Part shown: positions 27,963 through 41,239 of the stretch, one piece after another
How the letters are laid out: each line of letters begins with the position of its first letter
How positions within the stretch are numbered: the stretch's first letter is position 1
NCBI RefSeq assembly: GCF_005080685.1
Contig: NZ_CP039371.1
Coordinates: 620,001-684,000 of the forward strand
DNA length: 64,000 nt
Direction: 5' to 3'
Source of the DNA: Pseudomonas putida
GTDB taxonomy: Bacteria; Pseudomonadota; Gammaproteobacteria; Pseudomonadales; Pseudomonadaceae
Position numbers and translations under genes: made by a program
The notes under the pieces: model-generated
Database searches by the model: none
The model's input: only the letters and a program-made list of their open reading frames with translations
Told to the model about the DNA's origin: nothing

Positions 27963-29858
27963 CTACAGGCCCAACTTGGCCATCCGGGCCTTCACCGAGG
28001 CTTCGATGCCAGCCACATCCAGGCCACATTCGGCGAGCATCTGCGCAGGCTTTGCATGCTCCACGTAGATGTCCGGCAGCCCCAGGTGCAACAGTGGCTT
28101 GACCACCGCCTCACGGGCCAGGAACTCACCCACGGCAGCACCGGCGCCACCCATGATGGCATTTTCCTCGATGGTCACCAGCAGTTCATGGCTGCCGGCC
28201 AGTTCGAGCACCAGGGCTTCATCCAGCGGCTTGACGAAGCGCATGTCGACCACGGTGGCGTCGATCTGCTCGGCAACCTGCAGGGCTTCGGCCAGCTGCA
28301 CGCCGAACACCAGCAATGCGACTTTCTGGCCCTTGCGCCGAACCACGCCCTTGCCGATTTCCAGCGGTTCCAGGTCGCCGCTGATCGGCGCGTTGGGGCC
28401 GGTGCCGCGTGGGTAGCGCACGGCTGCCGGGCCGTTGTACAGGTGGCCGGTGCTGAGCATCTTGCGCAGTTCGTTCTCGTCGCTCGGCGTCATCACCAGC
28501 ATGCCGGGGATGCAGCGCAGGTACGACAGGTCGTAACTGCCGGCGTGGGTCGGGCCGTCCTCGCCGACCAGGCCGGCGCGGTCGATGGCGAACAGCACGT
28601 CGAGGTTCTGCACCGCCACGTCGTGGATCAACTGGTCGTAGGCGCGCTGGAGGAAGGTCGAGTAGATCGCCACCACCGGCTTGGCGCCTTCGCAGGCCAT
28701 GCCGGCGGCGAGGGTGACCGCGTGCTGCTCGGCGATCGCCACGTCGAAGTAGCGCTCCGGGAAGCGTTCGCTGAAGGCCACCAGGTCGGAGCCTTCCTTC
28801 ATCGCCGGGGTGATGCCGACCAGGCGGTTGTCGGCTGCGGCCATGTCGCACAACCACTGGCCGAACACCGAGGAGTACTTCGGACCACTGGGCTTCTTCG
28901 GCGCGGCGGGCTTGTCGGCAGGCTCGAGCTTGGTGATGGCGTGGTAGCCGATCGGGTCGATCTCGGCCGGGGCGAAGCCCTTGCCCTTCTTGGTCACCAC
29001 ATGCAGGAACTGCGGCCCTTTGAGGTCGCGCATGTTGCGCAGGGTGGCGATCATGGTCGGCAGGTCATGGCCGTCGATCGGGCCGATGTAGTTCCAGCCC
29101 AGTTCCTCGAACAAGGTGCCGGGCACCAGCATGCCCTTGGCGTATTCCTCGGTGCGACGGGCGATTTCCCAGGCACCCGGCAGGCGCGACAGCACTTTCT
29201 TGCTGCCTTCGCGCATGCTGGCGTAGGTGCGGCTGGAGAGGATCTTGGCCAGGTAGTTGGACAGGCCACCGACATTGCGCGAAATCGACATGTCGTTGTC
29301 GTTGAGGATCACCAGCATGTTGGCGTCCACTTCCTGGGCGTGGTTCAGCGCCTCGAAGGCCATGCCCGCGGTCAGCGCGCCGTCGCCGATCACAGCGATG
29401 GCCTTGCGCGGATCGTTTTGCAGGCGGGCGGCGATGGCCATGCCCAGGGCGGCGCTGATCGAGGTGCTGGAGTGACCGACGCCGAAGGTGTCGTACTCGC
29501 TCTCGCTGCGGCGTGGGAAGGCGGCGATGCCGTCCTTCTGGCGCAGGGTCAGCATGCGGTTGCGCCGGCCGGTGAGGATCTTGTGCGGGTAGGCCTGGTG
29601 GCCGACGTCCCACACCAGGCGGTCATCCGGGGTGTCGAAGACGTAGTGCAGGGCGATCGTCAGTTCGATGACGCCAAGGCCTGCGCCGAAATGCCCACCG
29701 GTCTGACCCACGGTGTAGAGCAACTCCTGGCGCAACTCGTCGGCCAGGGTCTCCAGGTCGGCTTCGGCCAGCCGGCGCAGGCCGGCAGGCGTGTCAGCGC
29801 GGTCGAGCAACGGCGTGACCGGGCGTTCGCGGGGGATCTCTTGAAACGTCGTGGGCAT
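27963..29858 (-). CDS. dxs: 1-deoxy-D-xylulose-5-phosphate synthase
   Basis: A 631-residue thiamine-diphosphate enzyme at the head of the MEP isoprenoid pathway, also feeding thiamine and pyridoxal. The ThDP motif [31 protein letters not shown] is intact. Other landmarks are [42 protein letters not shown] (catalytic Glu) and [16 protein letters not shown]. It lies downstream of ispA with a 109-base gap holding one REP. Confidence 0.97.
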   Translation of the reverse strand: MPTTFQEIPRERPVTPLLDRADTPAGLRRLAEADLETLADELRQELLYTVGQTGGHFGAGLGVIELTIALHYVFDTPDDRLVWDVGHQAYPHKILTGRRNRMLTLRQKDGIAAFPRRSESEYDTFGVGHSSTSISAALGMAIAARLQNDPRKAIAVIGDGALTAGMAFEALNHAQEVDANMLVILNDNDMSISRNVGGLSNYLAKILSSRTYASMREGSKKVLSRLPGAWEIARRTEEYAKGMLVPGTLFEELGWNYIGPIDGHDLPTMIATLRNMRDLKGPQFLHVVTKKGKGFAPAEIDPIGYHAITKLEPADKPAAPKKPSGPKYSSVFGQWLCDMAAADNRLVGITPAMKEGSDLVAFSERFPERYFDVAIAEQHAVTLAAGMACEGAKPVVAIYSTFLQRAYDQLIHDVAVQNLDVLFAIDRAGLVGEDGPTHAGSYDLSYLRCIPGMLVMTPSDENELRKMLSTGHLYNGPAAVRYPRGTGPNAPISGDLEPLEIGKGVVRRKGQKVALLVFGVQLAEALQVAEQIDATVVDMRFVKPLDEALVLELAGSHELLVTIEENAIMGGAGAAVGEFLAREAVVKPLLHLGLPDIYVEHAKPAQMLAECGLDVAGIEASVKARMAKLGL

Positions 29859-29916
29859 CAGGCGAGTCGTTATAGATATGAAGACGCGGCAGTTTACCCC
29901 ATTGTGGGAAAAGCTG

Positions 29917-29946
29917 CCCCTGTGGGAGCGGGCTGGCCCGCCAAGG
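29917..29946. repeat. single REP palindrome
   Basis: CCCTGTGGGAGCGGGCTGGCCCGCCAAGGG lies between ispA and dxs, folding as GCGGG-CTGG-CCCGC. Confidence 0.8.
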
Positions 29947-29967
29947 GCTGCAAAGCAGCCCGGTCAA

Positions 29968-30855
29968 TCAGTGGCGGCGTTCGACGATGTAGCGCGCCAG
30001 CGCTCGCAGAGGCTCTGCGTTTTCGCCGAACCCTTCCAGTGCGACCAGCGCCTGCTCGCGCAGTTCGATCGCATAGGCCTTGGCCGCTTCGAGGCCGAGC
30101 AGGGCAGGATAGGTCGGTTTGTCGCGGGCGATGTCGGCACCCTGGCGCTTGCCCAGGGTGGCGGTGTCGCTTTCCACGTCGAGGATGTCGTCTTGCACCT
30201 GGAAGGCCAGGCCGATGGCCTGGGCGTAGGTCTGCAGGGCGTCGAGCTGGGCCTGTTCAGCGCGGGCGCTGGCCAGGGCGCCGAGGCGCACGCTGGCCTC
30301 GATCAGCGCGCCGGTCTTGTGCCGGTGCATGTATTCCAGGGCTTTCTGGTCCAGCTTGATGCCGACCGAGCCCAGGTCGATAGCCTGACCGCCGACCATG
30401 CCAGCGGGGCCTGCTGCCTGGGCCAGGGTCTGCACCATGGCCAGGCGGATGGTGTCGGCCTGGGGGCTCAGGCGTGGGTCGAGCAGGGCACTGAAGGCCA
30501 GGCTCTGCAGGCCGTCGCCGGCAAGGATGGCGCAGGCTTCGTCGAATGCCTTGTGGGTGGTCGGCTGGCCGCGACGCAGGTCGTCGTCGTCCATCGCCGG
30601 CAGGTCGTCGTGCACCAGCGAGTAGGCGTGGATCAGCTCGACCGCGCAGGCGGCGCCGTTGGCGTGTTCGGCGGGGGCGCCGAGGGCTTCGCAGGCGGCA
30701 TAGGCGAGCAACGGACGGACCCGCTTGCCGCCGTTCATCACGCTGTAGCGCATGGCCGCATAGAGCCGCTCGAGCTCCTTGGACGGCGCCTGGAACAGCG
30801 GTTCGAGGGCGGCGTCGACCCGTGCCTGGCTGCTGGCCTGGTAGCGGGTGATCAT
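29968..30855 (-). CDS. ispA: farnesyl diphosphate synthase
   Basis: Condenses IPP with DMAPP and GPP to make farnesyl diphosphate. The 295-residue all-helical enzyme has both Asp-rich metal motifs: [22 protein letters not shown] and [24 protein letters not shown]. The [18 protein letters not shown] block is also present. The ATG overlaps the stop of xseB (30852-30855). The order xseB-ispA-dxs is the standard gammaproteobacterial operon. Confidence 0.96.
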   Translation of the reverse strand: MITRYQASSQARVDAALEPLFQAPSKELERLYAAMRYSVMNGGKRVRPLLAYAACEALGAPAEHANGAACAVELIHAYSLVHDDLPAMDDDDLRRGQPTTHKAFDEACAILAGDGLQSLAFSALLDPRLSPQADTIRLAMVQTLAQAAGPAGMVGGQAIDLGSVGIKLDQKALEYMHRHKTGALIEASVRLGALASARAEQAQLDALQTYAQAIGLAFQVQDDILDVESDTATLGKRQGADIARDKPTYPALLGLEAAKAYAIELREQALVALEGFGENAEPLRALARYIVERRH

Positions 30856-31094
30856 GCCTCTGGCTCCGCGTCGAAGGGCTGGGCGGCCAGCTCGCCGTCG
30901 CGTTCCAGGAGAATCTGCACTTTCTGCTCGGCCTGGGCCAGGGCGCCCTGGCAATCGCGGGTCAGGGCGATGCCTTGTTCGAACGCGGCCAGCGAGTCTT
31001 CCAGCGACAGTTCGCCGTTCTCCAGGCGCTCGACCAGGGCTTGCAGGTCAGCGAGGGATTGTTCGAAATCGATGGAGGCTTTTTTGCGGGCCAT
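30852..31094 (-). CDS. xseB: exodeoxyribonuclease VII small subunit
   Basis: An 80-residue helical protein that forms exonuclease VII with Xse[34 protein letters not shown] is the family signature. It overlaps ispA by 4 bases and starts the xseB-ispA-dxs operon. Confidence 0.95.
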   Translation of the reverse strand: MARKKASIDFEQSLADLQALVERLENGELSLEDSLAAFEQGIALTRDCQGALAQAEQKVQILLERDGELAAQPFDAEPEA

Positions 31095-31227
31095 GGCGAC
31101 TGTCTCGGTGGCTGGTCAGAACGGCGCGACACTAGCAGAGAGGGGCGGGGGGAGCAAACTTGTGTGGGGGTTGCAGGGGCTTGGCTGGGGTTTGGCGGTG
31201 GTGCATGTATCGAGCGCCGCGTGCGCG

Positions 31228-31289
31228 AAGCGTGCGCTTGAGTCGTGCGGTGCCGCATACATCGAGCGCCGCCCGCGCGGCGCATCGCG
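31228..31289. repeat. flanking 62-bp unit beside repeat R2
   Basis: AAGCGTGCGCTTGAGTCGTG through ATCGAGCGCCGCCCGCGCGG to GCATCGCG is the reverse complement of the 62-bp unit tandemly repeated at 15399-15584. Its inner part is also the left arm of R2. A further partial unit lies just upstream at ~31203-31227. Confidence 0.75.
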
Positions 31290-31522
31290 ACGCAAGGCCG
31301 CTCCCACATCTGTTTCGGGCCAATTATGTCTGATAGGCCATGATTGTCAGCCTGGTGGGCCCGGCGCGCTATTTGTGTTGGCGCCAGGGCCACCACGGTC
31401 TTCCGCGGTGCGCCAAAGGCGAACAACCATGGCCTGACAGACAGTGGCACGTTGCAGCAAATGTGGGAGCGGCCTTGCGTCGCGATGCGCCGCGCGGGCG
31501 GCGCTCGATATCCGCGGCGCCG
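31249..31522. repeat. large inverted-repeat element, copy R2 (inverted orientation)
   Basis: Fills most of the 457-base gap between xseB and ribB. The left arm (~31249-31344) and right arm (~31426-31522) are inverted copies carrying GACGCAAGGCCGCTCCCAC and its complement. The core from ~31345 to ~31425 (TGATTGTCAGCCTGGTGGGC ... CGCCAAAGGCGAACAACCA) matches the reverse complement of the R1 core, so this copy is flipped. No gene is seen in the gap. Confidence 0.83.
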
Positions 31523-31551
31523 CACCTACAAAGGCGAACACCCACCCGCCA

Positions 31552-32202
31552 TCAAGCGATCTCCACCTCCAGCCCCACCAGCGCCTCGCGATAGCGGGCC
31601 AGTTCCTCGATGGTCAGCACCGGCAGGTTGTACTGGCGCGCATACACCGCGACCTGCTCGCCCCGGGCCATGCTGCCATCGGGGTTCATCAGCTCGCAGA
31701 GCACGGCAGCCGGGCGCAGGCCGGCCAGGCGCGCCAGGTCCACCGACCCTTCGGTATGGCCGCGGCGGGCCAGCACGCCGCCGTCGCGGGCGCGCAGCGG
31801 GAACACATGCCCTGGGCTGACGATATGGCGCTGCTGCGCGGTCGAGCGCAGGGCGGCTTCGATGGTGGTGATGCGGTCCTGCGCCGAAACGCCGGTACTG
31901 ACCCCCTCGGCCGCTTCGATGGTGACCGTGAAGCCGGTGCCGTGGCGGGCCTGGTTGTTCTGCACCATCGGCGCCAGCTGCAAGGCGTCGACGGTGGCTT
32001 CGTCCAGGCACAGGCAGACGATGCCGCTGCAATCGCGGATCATCATGGCCATGGTCTGCAGCGAGAGGTTTTCAGCGGCGGCGACGATGTCGGCTTCGTC
32101 CTCGCGATCGTCGTCGTCGAGCAGCAGCACGGGGCGCCCGGCCTGGAAGGCGGCGATGGCGGCGGTGACGTTGGGGTATTGCTGGGACAGCTTGGAAGAC
32201 AT
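31552..32202 (-). CDS. ribB: 3,4-dihydroxy-2-butanone-4-phosphate synthase
   Basis: A 216-residue single-domain RibB. The active-site acidic loop reads [18 protein letters not shown], followed by [59 protein letters not shown] and [19 protein letters not shown] lies 7 bases before ATG 32202. It duplicates the first domain of RibBA, and its leader contains an FMN riboswitch, so this copy is the flavin-controlled one. Confidence 0.96.
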   Translation of the reverse strand: MSSKLSQQYPNVTAAIAAFQAGRPVLLLDDDDREDEADIVAAAENLSLQTMAMMIRDCSGIVCLCLDEATVDALQLAPMVQNNQARHGTGFTVTIEAAEGVSTGVSAQDRITTIEAALRSTAQQRHIVSPGHVFPLRARDGGVLARRGHTEGSVDLARLAGLRPAAVLCELMNPDGSMARGEQVAVYARQYNLPVLTIEELARYREALVGLEVEIA

Positions 32203-32286
32203 GAAACGCTCCTCGTAAAGGTCGATGAACGTCTCGGGGCGAACAAAATGCGCGCGCAAGGGCGCCCGAATGGCCCTTGGCTGACG

Positions 32287-32419
32287 CCTTCTTTCATCCG
32301 GACTATGACCGTCGGCCCTGGAATCTCACCAGATCTGCTGACCCCCGGCATGGCCGGGGCGCTCGCGGGCTCATCTTTCGATTTACCGCCGGTGGGGACT
32401 TTCACCCCGCCCTGAAGAC
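32287..32419 (-). ncRNA. FMN riboswitch (RFN element)
   Basis: Read on the minus strand, the element begins GTCTTCAGGGCGGGGTGAAA and continues TCCCCACCGGCGGTAAAT, then GAGCCCGCGAGCG, GGTCAGCAGATCTGGTGAGA, TTCCAGGGCCGACGGTCATAGTCCGG and ends with GATGAAAGAAGG. These are the conserved P1-P6 segments of the RFN element. It lies in the leader of ribB, with ~85 bases between its end and the start codon. FMN binding is expected to lower ribB expression. Confidence 0.97.
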
Positions 32420-32513
32420 CCGGCAAGCATACCGCACTGCGCCACCGGTATGGCAAGCCGCTGGCGTACGACCTTTGGCGGTATCATGCCCGCAGGGCCT
32501 CATTGGAGCAGCC

Positions 32514-33719
32514 ATGGACATTCTGCAAATCACCGGCGGCAAGCCGGTCAAGCTGTGGACCGACGGCGTGCCGGTCGAAGACGACGCCCGCCGCCAACTC
32601 ACCCATACCGCGAAGATGCCGTTCATCTTCAAGCATCTGGCAGTGATGCCCGATGTGCACCTGGGCAAGGGCTCGACCATCGGCAGCGTGATCCCCACCG
32701 TGGGCGCGATCATTCCGGCAGCGGTGGGCGTGGACATCGGCTGCGGCATGATCGCCGCGCGCACCTCGCTGCATGCCCGCGACCTGCCGGACAACCTGCA
32801 TGGCCTGCGCACGGCCATCGAAAAAGCCGTGCCCCACGGCAAGACCTTCGGCCGCCACGACCAGGGCGCCTGGGACCAGGTGCCGGGCCATGCCGATGCG
32901 CGCTGGCGCGCCCTGGCCGGTCGCTTCAAGGCGATCACCGACAAGTACCCACGGCTGGAAAAGACCAACAACCGACATCACCTTGGCACGCTCGGCGGCG
33001 GCAACCATTTCATCGAGGTCTGCCTGGACGAGGCCGACCGCGTCTGGTTCATGCTGCACAGCGGCTCGCGTGGGGTCGGCAACGCCATCGGCAACCTGTT
33101 CATCGAACTGGCCCAGGCCGACATGCGCCAGCACCTGGCCAACTTGCCGGACAAGGACCTGGCCTACTTCGAGGAAGGCAGCCGCCATTTCGCCGACTAC
33201 GTCGAGGCGGTTGAATGGGCGCAGGATTTTGCCCGGCACAACCGCGAGCTGATGATGCAGGCGGTAGTGGCCGCGACCCGCAAGGCCCTTGGCAAGCCGT
33301 TCGAGGCGAGCCTTGAGGCGGTCGATTGCCACCACAACTACGTGCAGAAGGAGCAGCACTTCGGCCGCGAGGTGCTGGTCACGCGCAAGGGCGCTGTCTC
33401 CGCGCAGCGGGGTCAACTGGGCATCATCCCCGGCTCCATGGGCGCCAAGAGCTTCATCGTGCGAGGCCTGGGCAACCCCGAGTCGTTCTGCTCGTGCAGC
33501 CACGGCGCCGGGCGGGTGATGAGCCGCACCCAGGCCAAGCGGGTATTCAACACTGCCGACCAGCGGCGCGCCACCGCCCATGTCGAATGCCGCAAGGACA
33601 AGGACGTCATCGACGAGATCCCCATGGCCTATAAGGATATCGACGCCGTGATGCAGGCCCAGCGCGAGCTGGTGGAAGTCGTGCACACCCTGCGCCAGGT
33701 GGTCTGCGTGAAGGGGTGA
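32514..33719 (+). CDS. rtcB: RNA 3'-terminal phosphate/2',3'-cyclic phosphate ligase RtcB
   Basis: A GTP- and Mn-dependent RNA ligase of 401 residues that joins 2',3'-cyclic phosphate or 3'-phosphate ends to 5'-OH ends. Metal and guanylylation residues are visible: MPDVHLGKGSTIGSV, VGVDIGCGMIAAR (metal Cys77), LGTLGGGNHFIE, HSGSRGVGN, VDCHHNYV and CSCSHGAGRVMSR (the His that is guanylylated). Neither rtcA nor the sigma-54 activator rtcR is adjacent. It is divergent from ribB. The ATG at 32514 is the only sensible start. Confidence 0.95.
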   Translation: MDILQITGGKPVKLWTDGVPVEDDARRQLTHTAKMPFIFKHLAVMPDVHLGKGSTIGSVIPTVGAIIPAAVGVDIGCGMIAARTSLHARDLPDNLHGLRTAIEKAVPHGKTFGRHDQGAWDQVPGHADARWRALAGRFKAITDKYPRLEKTNNRHHLGTLGGGNHFIEVCLDEADRVWFMLHSGSRGVGNAIGNLFIELAQADMRQHLANLPDKDLAYFEEGSRHFADYVEAVEWAQDFARHNRELMMQAVVAATRKALGKPFEASLEAVDCHHNYVQKEQHFGREVLVTRKGAVSAQRGQLGIIPGSMGAKSFIVRGLGNPESFCSCSHGAGRVMSRTQAKRVFNTADQRRATAHVECRKDKDVIDEIPMAYKDIDAVMQAQRELVEVVHTLRQVVCVKG

Positions 33720-33806
33720 GGGTAGCAGCTATCTACCATCATCGGTTCTGTACGCTGCCCTAGAGTGAGGCCCCGCCCATATTGGGCAGCTATCAGGATC
33801 ACACCC

Positions 33807-37180
<3,374 letters not shown>

Positions 37181-37181
<1 letters not shown>

Positions 37182-37873
37182 CAGGGTTGCTCCGTGTCGA
37201 CCAGGATGTAGCCCTGGCCACGCACGGCCTGGATCTGCAGGTGCTGCGCATCGATATCGGCAAGCTTGCGGCGCAGGTTGCAGACGTGCACGTCGAGGCC
37301 GCGATCCAGTCGGGTGTAGGCCCGGTGCAGCACCGTTTGATACAGGAAGGCCTTGCTCTGGGCTTCGCCGGGGTGAGCGCAAAGCGTGGCCAGCAAGCGA
37401 AATTCCGACGCCGTGAGGCCAGCGGCCTTGCCGTGGTGAACGACATCCTGGCGGTCCTGGTCGAGCAGCAGCTTTCCGGCTCCGCTGTGCACGACTGTGC
37501 CACGGTCGAAGGCCACCCGCCGCAACAGCGCATCGACCCTGGCATCCAGCTCCGCCAGGCTGAACGGCTTGGGCAGGTAGTCGTCCGCCCCGCGGGTGAA
37601 GCCGCTGATGCGGTCCTGCTCGGCACCCAGCGCCGACATCAGCATCACCGGCACGGCCTGCTGGCGACGCAGTTCGTCAAGCAGGCTGAGGCCATCGATA
37701 CCGGGCAGCATGATATCCAGCAGTACCAGGTCGAAGCGCGAACGCTGGATCGCGGCCATGGCCTGGGTGCCGCTGGCGCAGGCGTGAACCTGGAAATCGC
37801 GGCTGAGGAAATGGCGTTCGAGGTCCTGGCGCAGGCGCGGGTCGTCTTCGGCAAGCAGCAGAGATGTGGGCAC
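37181..37873 (-). CDS. OmpR-family response regulator
   Basis: A 230-residue regulator with a receiver domain (acidic pair EDD at 9-11, phospho-acceptor Asp53 in VLLDIMLPGIDG, Lys in DDYLPKPFSL) and a C-terminal winged helix (TASEFRLLATLCAHPGE ... GLDVHVCNLRRKL ... AVRGQGYILV). I chose the GTG start at 37873, which has AAGG at 7 bases and places the receiver at residue 4; the longer frame has an unlikely N-terminus. It is the first gene of an operon with the kinase and perhaps the esterase, divergent from the TonB receptor it probably controls. Confidence 0.9.
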
Positions 37874-38229
37874 GATGAACCTTGAATGAGAATTTGTATC
37901 AGTTACATCATCCCATTGTGAGCCGCCCAAGGGCAATCCTCGCGCGTGGACTGCTCGGACCCGACCCTGCGCGGGCATGTGTTAAGAAGGTTAATCCTGC
38001 TGCACCCCTGCTTGCCCTCGGGTATCGTTCGCAAAAAGCAACTGGTTTCGTTTGCGATTGACTGTCATTTAGGTGGCTGAGGCCACTGGTCCCTTCTCCT
38101 TGCCCATCGTCTGTATCGACCATGTCGCGGGAGGCGGCTGCCCGCAAGAAAGGGGTTCGAGCCCCTCGGCGCGGTGCAAGCGAATCGGCTGCTGTCCTGT
38201 CCACTGCAAATCCAACTGAAAGGTGTGTC
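37874..38229. promoter_or_regulatory. 356-base divergent regulatory region, receptor and two-component system
   Basis: Holds the promoters of both transcription units. Near the regulator start lies GAATGAGAATTTGTATCAG (37884-37902), a weak Fur-box-like match to GATAATGATAATCATTATC. GTTAAGAAGGTTAAT (37980-37994) contains two TTAA half-sites, as OmpR-type regulators often bind. TCGCAAA (38029-38035) and TTTGCGA (38051-38057) form an inverted repeat. No gene is seen; frames extending into it lack start signals. Confidence 0.5.
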
Positions 38230-40407
38230 ATGAGCGGTATCAAAGGTGTGGGGAGCTCGCGTCGGGTTCGGGGCTGGCTGGTACTGGGGCTGCTGGCGCC
38301 GTTTTCGTTGTCGGCACTGGCTGAAACGGTTGCGACCGAGGCTGCGCAAGCGGATGGCTCGCTCGATTTGCCGGCGCTGACCATCGAAGGCAACCGCCTG
38401 TACGACATGCTGCCGTCGGAGCAGACCGGTGGCTACAGCGTCGACGCTGCCACCGTGGGCACCAAGACCCCTGCCGCGCTCAAGGACATCCCGCAGTCGA
38501 TCACCGTCTACACCCAGGACTACGTCAAGGACCGCCAGTTCGTGCACCTCGATGACCTGGCCAAGTACACCGCCGGCCTGCGCACCCTGACCAACGACAG
38601 CGGCCGCTCGTCGATCTACGCCCGTGGTTATGAGTACAGCGAATTCAACATCGACGGCCTGCCGGCGCCCATGGCCAGCATCTTCGGTACCGTACCCTCG
38701 CTGGCAGCCTTCGACCGCGTCGAGATCATGCGCGGCCCGGCGGGCCTGTTCAGCAGCACCAGCGAGCTGGGCGGCATCGTCAACATGGTGCGCAAGCGCC
38801 CGACCGCCGAGTTCCAGGGGCACATCGAAGGCAGCTACGGCACCTGGGACACCAACCATCAGGAAATCGACCTGAGCGGACCGTTGGACGAGGCAGGCCG
38901 TGTGCGCGGGCGTTTCGTCGCCTCGCGTGACGACACCAACGGCGAAGTGGACTACAACGCCAACACCAGCAACAGCTACTACGGTGCGCTGGACATCGAC
39001 CTGGATGACGACACCTTGCTGTCGTTCGGCCTGATCCACGAAGTGAAGAACATCACCCCGCACAATGGCTACCCGGCTACGCTGTCCGGTGAAGTGCCCG
39101 ACTTCAGTCACTCCAAATTCCTCGGTGCCGACTGGAACTACTTCGACGGTAAGACCACCGACCTGGTTGCCGAGCTGACCCACCGTTTCGACAATGGTGG
39201 CTACGGCCGGATCGCAGCTCGCGGCTCGCACCGCGACACCAACTACCTGTACGCCTTCACCGCGACCAACGCCAAGACCGGTGCCAATTCGCTGCGGGCC
39301 AGTGCGCGGGACTTCACCCAGGACACCTACTCGCTGGACGCCAGCTACAGCCAGCCGTTCGAAACCTTCGGCCAGGTCAGCGAGTTCGTGGTCGGCACCG
39401 ACTACAAGAACTACGACACCGAATACCTCAATGGCGCCACCACCCTGGGCACCATCGACGTCAACAGCTACTCGCCGACCCAGTTCGCCAAGCCGTCGCC
39501 GAACTACAGCACCGAGACCGGTTCGCAGGAAGAGGAATACGGGCTGTACTCCAAGGTCACCTTCCGCCCGGTCGAGCGCCTGGCATTGATCGCTGGTGGC
39601 CGATTCAGCTGGTATCGCGGTGACTTCTACACCACCACCCTGAGCAGCGGCTCAACCACCGAAGACGACAAGCGCGTCGACGGCCGCTTCACCCCGTATG
39701 GCGGCGTGGTCTACGACCTCACCGACACCCATGCGCTGTACGCCAGCTACTCCCAGGTGTTCAAGCCGCAGTCCGACACCGACGTCAATGGCCGGGTCCT
39801 CAAGCCGCGCCAGGGCGAGCAGTATGAATTCGGCCTGAAGAGCAGCTACTTCGGTGGCGACCTCAATACCCGCTTCTCGGTCTTCCGCCTGACTGACAAG
39901 AACCGCGCCACTACCGTCTACGACGCTGACGGCGTGGCGACCACCGACTCCGTCGCGTCCGGCAAGACCCGGGTCAAGGGCGCCGAAGTCGAAGTCAGCG
40001 GCAAGCTGGCGCAGAACTGGGAAGTGCTGGCCGGCTACACCTGGATGCAGACCGACACGGTCAAGGGCGATGCCGAGACCACGTTCTTCATCATGCCGCG
40101 CAACCAGGCTTCGCTGTGGACCAAGTACACCATCGACCAGGGCCCGCTGAACGGCCTGGCCATCGGCGGCGGCGTCTCGGCGATGAGCAACTTCTACGCC
40201 GAGAACGGCGGCGTGCGCATCGATGCGCCGGGGTATGCCACCGTCGACGCGATGTTGTCCTACCCGGTCACCGACAAACTCACCGCCACCTTCAACGTCA
40301 ACAACCTGTTCGACCGGGATTACCTGTCGCGGGTGGGCTCGACCTCGACCTTCAACTTCTACGGCCCTTCGCGCAGCATGATGGTCGGTGCCCGCTACGA
40401 TTTCTGA
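38230..40407 (+). CDS. TonB-dependent siderophore receptor
   Basis: A 725-residue outer-membrane receptor. The signal peptide ends around LSALAE, and LDLPALTIEGNRLYD is the TonB-box region. The plug begins at TPAALKDIPQSITVYTQDYVKDR and includes YARGYEYSEFNIDGLPAP and VEIMRGPAGLFSSTSELGGIVNMVRKRP. The barrel ends in ..MMVGARYDF. The plug style (TIGR01783-like) is that of hydroxamate/FhuE-type receptors rather than FepA/PfeA-type enterobactin receptors. AAAGG lies upstream of the ATG. The divergent two-component system and esterase suggest induction by the cognate siderophore. Confidence 0.92.
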   Translation: MSGIKGVGSSRRVRGWLVLGLLAPFSLSALAETVATEAAQADGSLDLPALTIEGNRLYDMLPSEQTGGYSVDAATVGTKTPAALKDIPQSITVYTQDYVKDRQFVHLDDLAKYTAGLRTLTNDSGRSSIYARGYEYSEFNIDGLPAPMASIFGTVPSLAAFDRVEIMRGPAGLFSSTSELGGIVNMVRKRPTAEFQGHIEGSYGTWDTNHQEIDLSGPLDEAGRVRGRFVASRDDTNGEVDYNANTSNSYYGALDIDLDDDTLLSFGLIHEVKNITPHNGYPATLSGEVPDFSHSKFLGADWNYFDGKTTDLVAELTHRFDNGGYGRIAARGSHRDTNYLYAFTATNAKTGANSLRASARDFTQDTYSLDASYSQPFETFGQVSEFVVGTDYKNYDTEYLNGATTLGTIDVNSYSPTQFAKPSPNYSTETGSQEEEYGLYSKVTFRPVERLALIAGGRFSWYRGDFYTTTLSSGSTTEDDKRVDGRFTPYGGVVYDLTDTHALYASYSQVFKPQSDTDVNGRVLKPRQGEQYEFGLKSSYFGGDLNTRFSVFRLTDKNRATTVYDADGVATTDSVASGKTRVKGAEVEVSGKLAQNWEVLAGYTWMQTDTVKGDAETTFFIMPRNQASLWTKYTIDQGPLNGLAIGGGVSAMSNFYAENGGVRIDAPGYATVDAMLSYPVTDKLTATFNVNNLFDRDYLSRVGSTSTFNFYGPSRSMMVGARYDF

Positions 40408-40505
40408 GCCGCGCCCGTCGCTGTGTGCGTGGTCAGCACAAGTGTTAACCCGTGCACAGTCCGCGCATCTGGCGTTGTGCTCGACGGCCTTTTTGTTGTG
40501 AATAG

Positions 40506-40528
40506 CGACCTGCCAGCTTGGCAGGTCG
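40506..40528. other. perfect 10-bp hairpin
   Basis: CGACCTGCCA-GCT-TGGCAGGTCG. No T-run follows on either strand. It lies 99 bases after the receptor gene and 46 bases before the next start, so it could be a weak terminator or an operator. Confidence 0.4.
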
Positions 40529-40573
40529 ATACTCGGCCACTTCAATACAGGCCTTTCAACCGGGACGATACCC

Positions 40574-41239
40574 ATGACCACTCCTGAAAACCCGGACTCG
40601 CTGTCCAACCTCAGCGGCTCGCTCAGCGCCGAATACGATCAATCCCGCGCGGCCCAGCGCGACCGCGTGATCGCCGAACTCAAGCAGATGATCGAGCGTG
40701 TACCCGAACAGACCGAATTCACCAACTCGCGCCGTTACAAGGTGTGGGGGCCGGTGATGCTGCTGGTGTCGTTGGGGATGCTTGCCCTGGCCTTCAACAT
40801 GGGCAAGACCGGCATGATCGTGGCGGCCATCTTCTTGGCGGTCATCTCGGCTGCGGTGAGCTGGCAGCATCGCAATGCCGGCACCCATGTGTTCATGCGC
40901 CTGACCCGCCGCCAGCTGTTCGTCGACACCCTGGATACGCCGGTCGATATGGCCCAGGTCGAGGATGTCGGCATCAAGGATGAGGGGCTGGTAACGATGC
41001 AGACGCTGAACATGAGTGACGAAGCGGTACTGCCCGATCATCGCGTCGCCAGGTTGCAGTTCTTCGGCAACCAGACGATGGTGATTCGAAAGCCTCGTCT
41101 GCAATTGCGCATCATGTCCGCGGGCCTGGCGGTCGGCGGGCGCAAGCTGGACAACGAGGAAGTGCTCGCACTGCTGGCCGCCTATCGCGACGCAGCGCAT
41201 GCCCAACGCCAGCTGGAGGCCCTGCAGGCCAATGGATGA
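40574..41239 (+). CDS. membrane protein with C-terminal PH-like domain, unknown function
   Basis: A 221-residue protein. The N-terminal ~50 residues are hydrophilic and Gln/Arg/Glu-rich (possible coiled coil, AAQRDRVIAELKQMIERV). Two close transmembrane helices follow (VWGPVMLLVSLGMLALAFNM and MIVAAIFLAVISAAVSW), then a beta-rich tail that starts RLTRRQLFVDTLDTPVDMAQVEDVGI, similar in layout to bacterial PH/YcxB-like domains. I do not recognise the family. It overlaps the next gene by 8 bases; that gene has the same two-helix plus beta-domain layout, so they may be paralogues acting together. Confidence 0.7.
   Translation: MTTPENPDSLSNLSGSLSAEYDQSRAAQRDRVIAELKQMIERVPEQTEFTNSRRYKVWGPVMLLVSLGMLALAFNMGKTGMIVAAIFLAVISAAVSWQHRNAGTHVFMRLTRRQLFVDTLDTPVDMAQVEDVGIKDEGLVTMQTLNMSDEAVLPDHRVARLQFFGNQTMVIRKPRLQLRIMSAGLAVGGRKLDNEEVLALLAAYRDAAHAQRQLEALQANG

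Noticed and set aside
27222..30359. Very long plus-strand open frame opposite btuB, dxs and ispA
   Set aside because: It is antisense to three well-supported genes and its product is a low-complexity, Gly/Val/His/Gln-rich translation with no family motifs; such shadows are common in high-G+C DNA.
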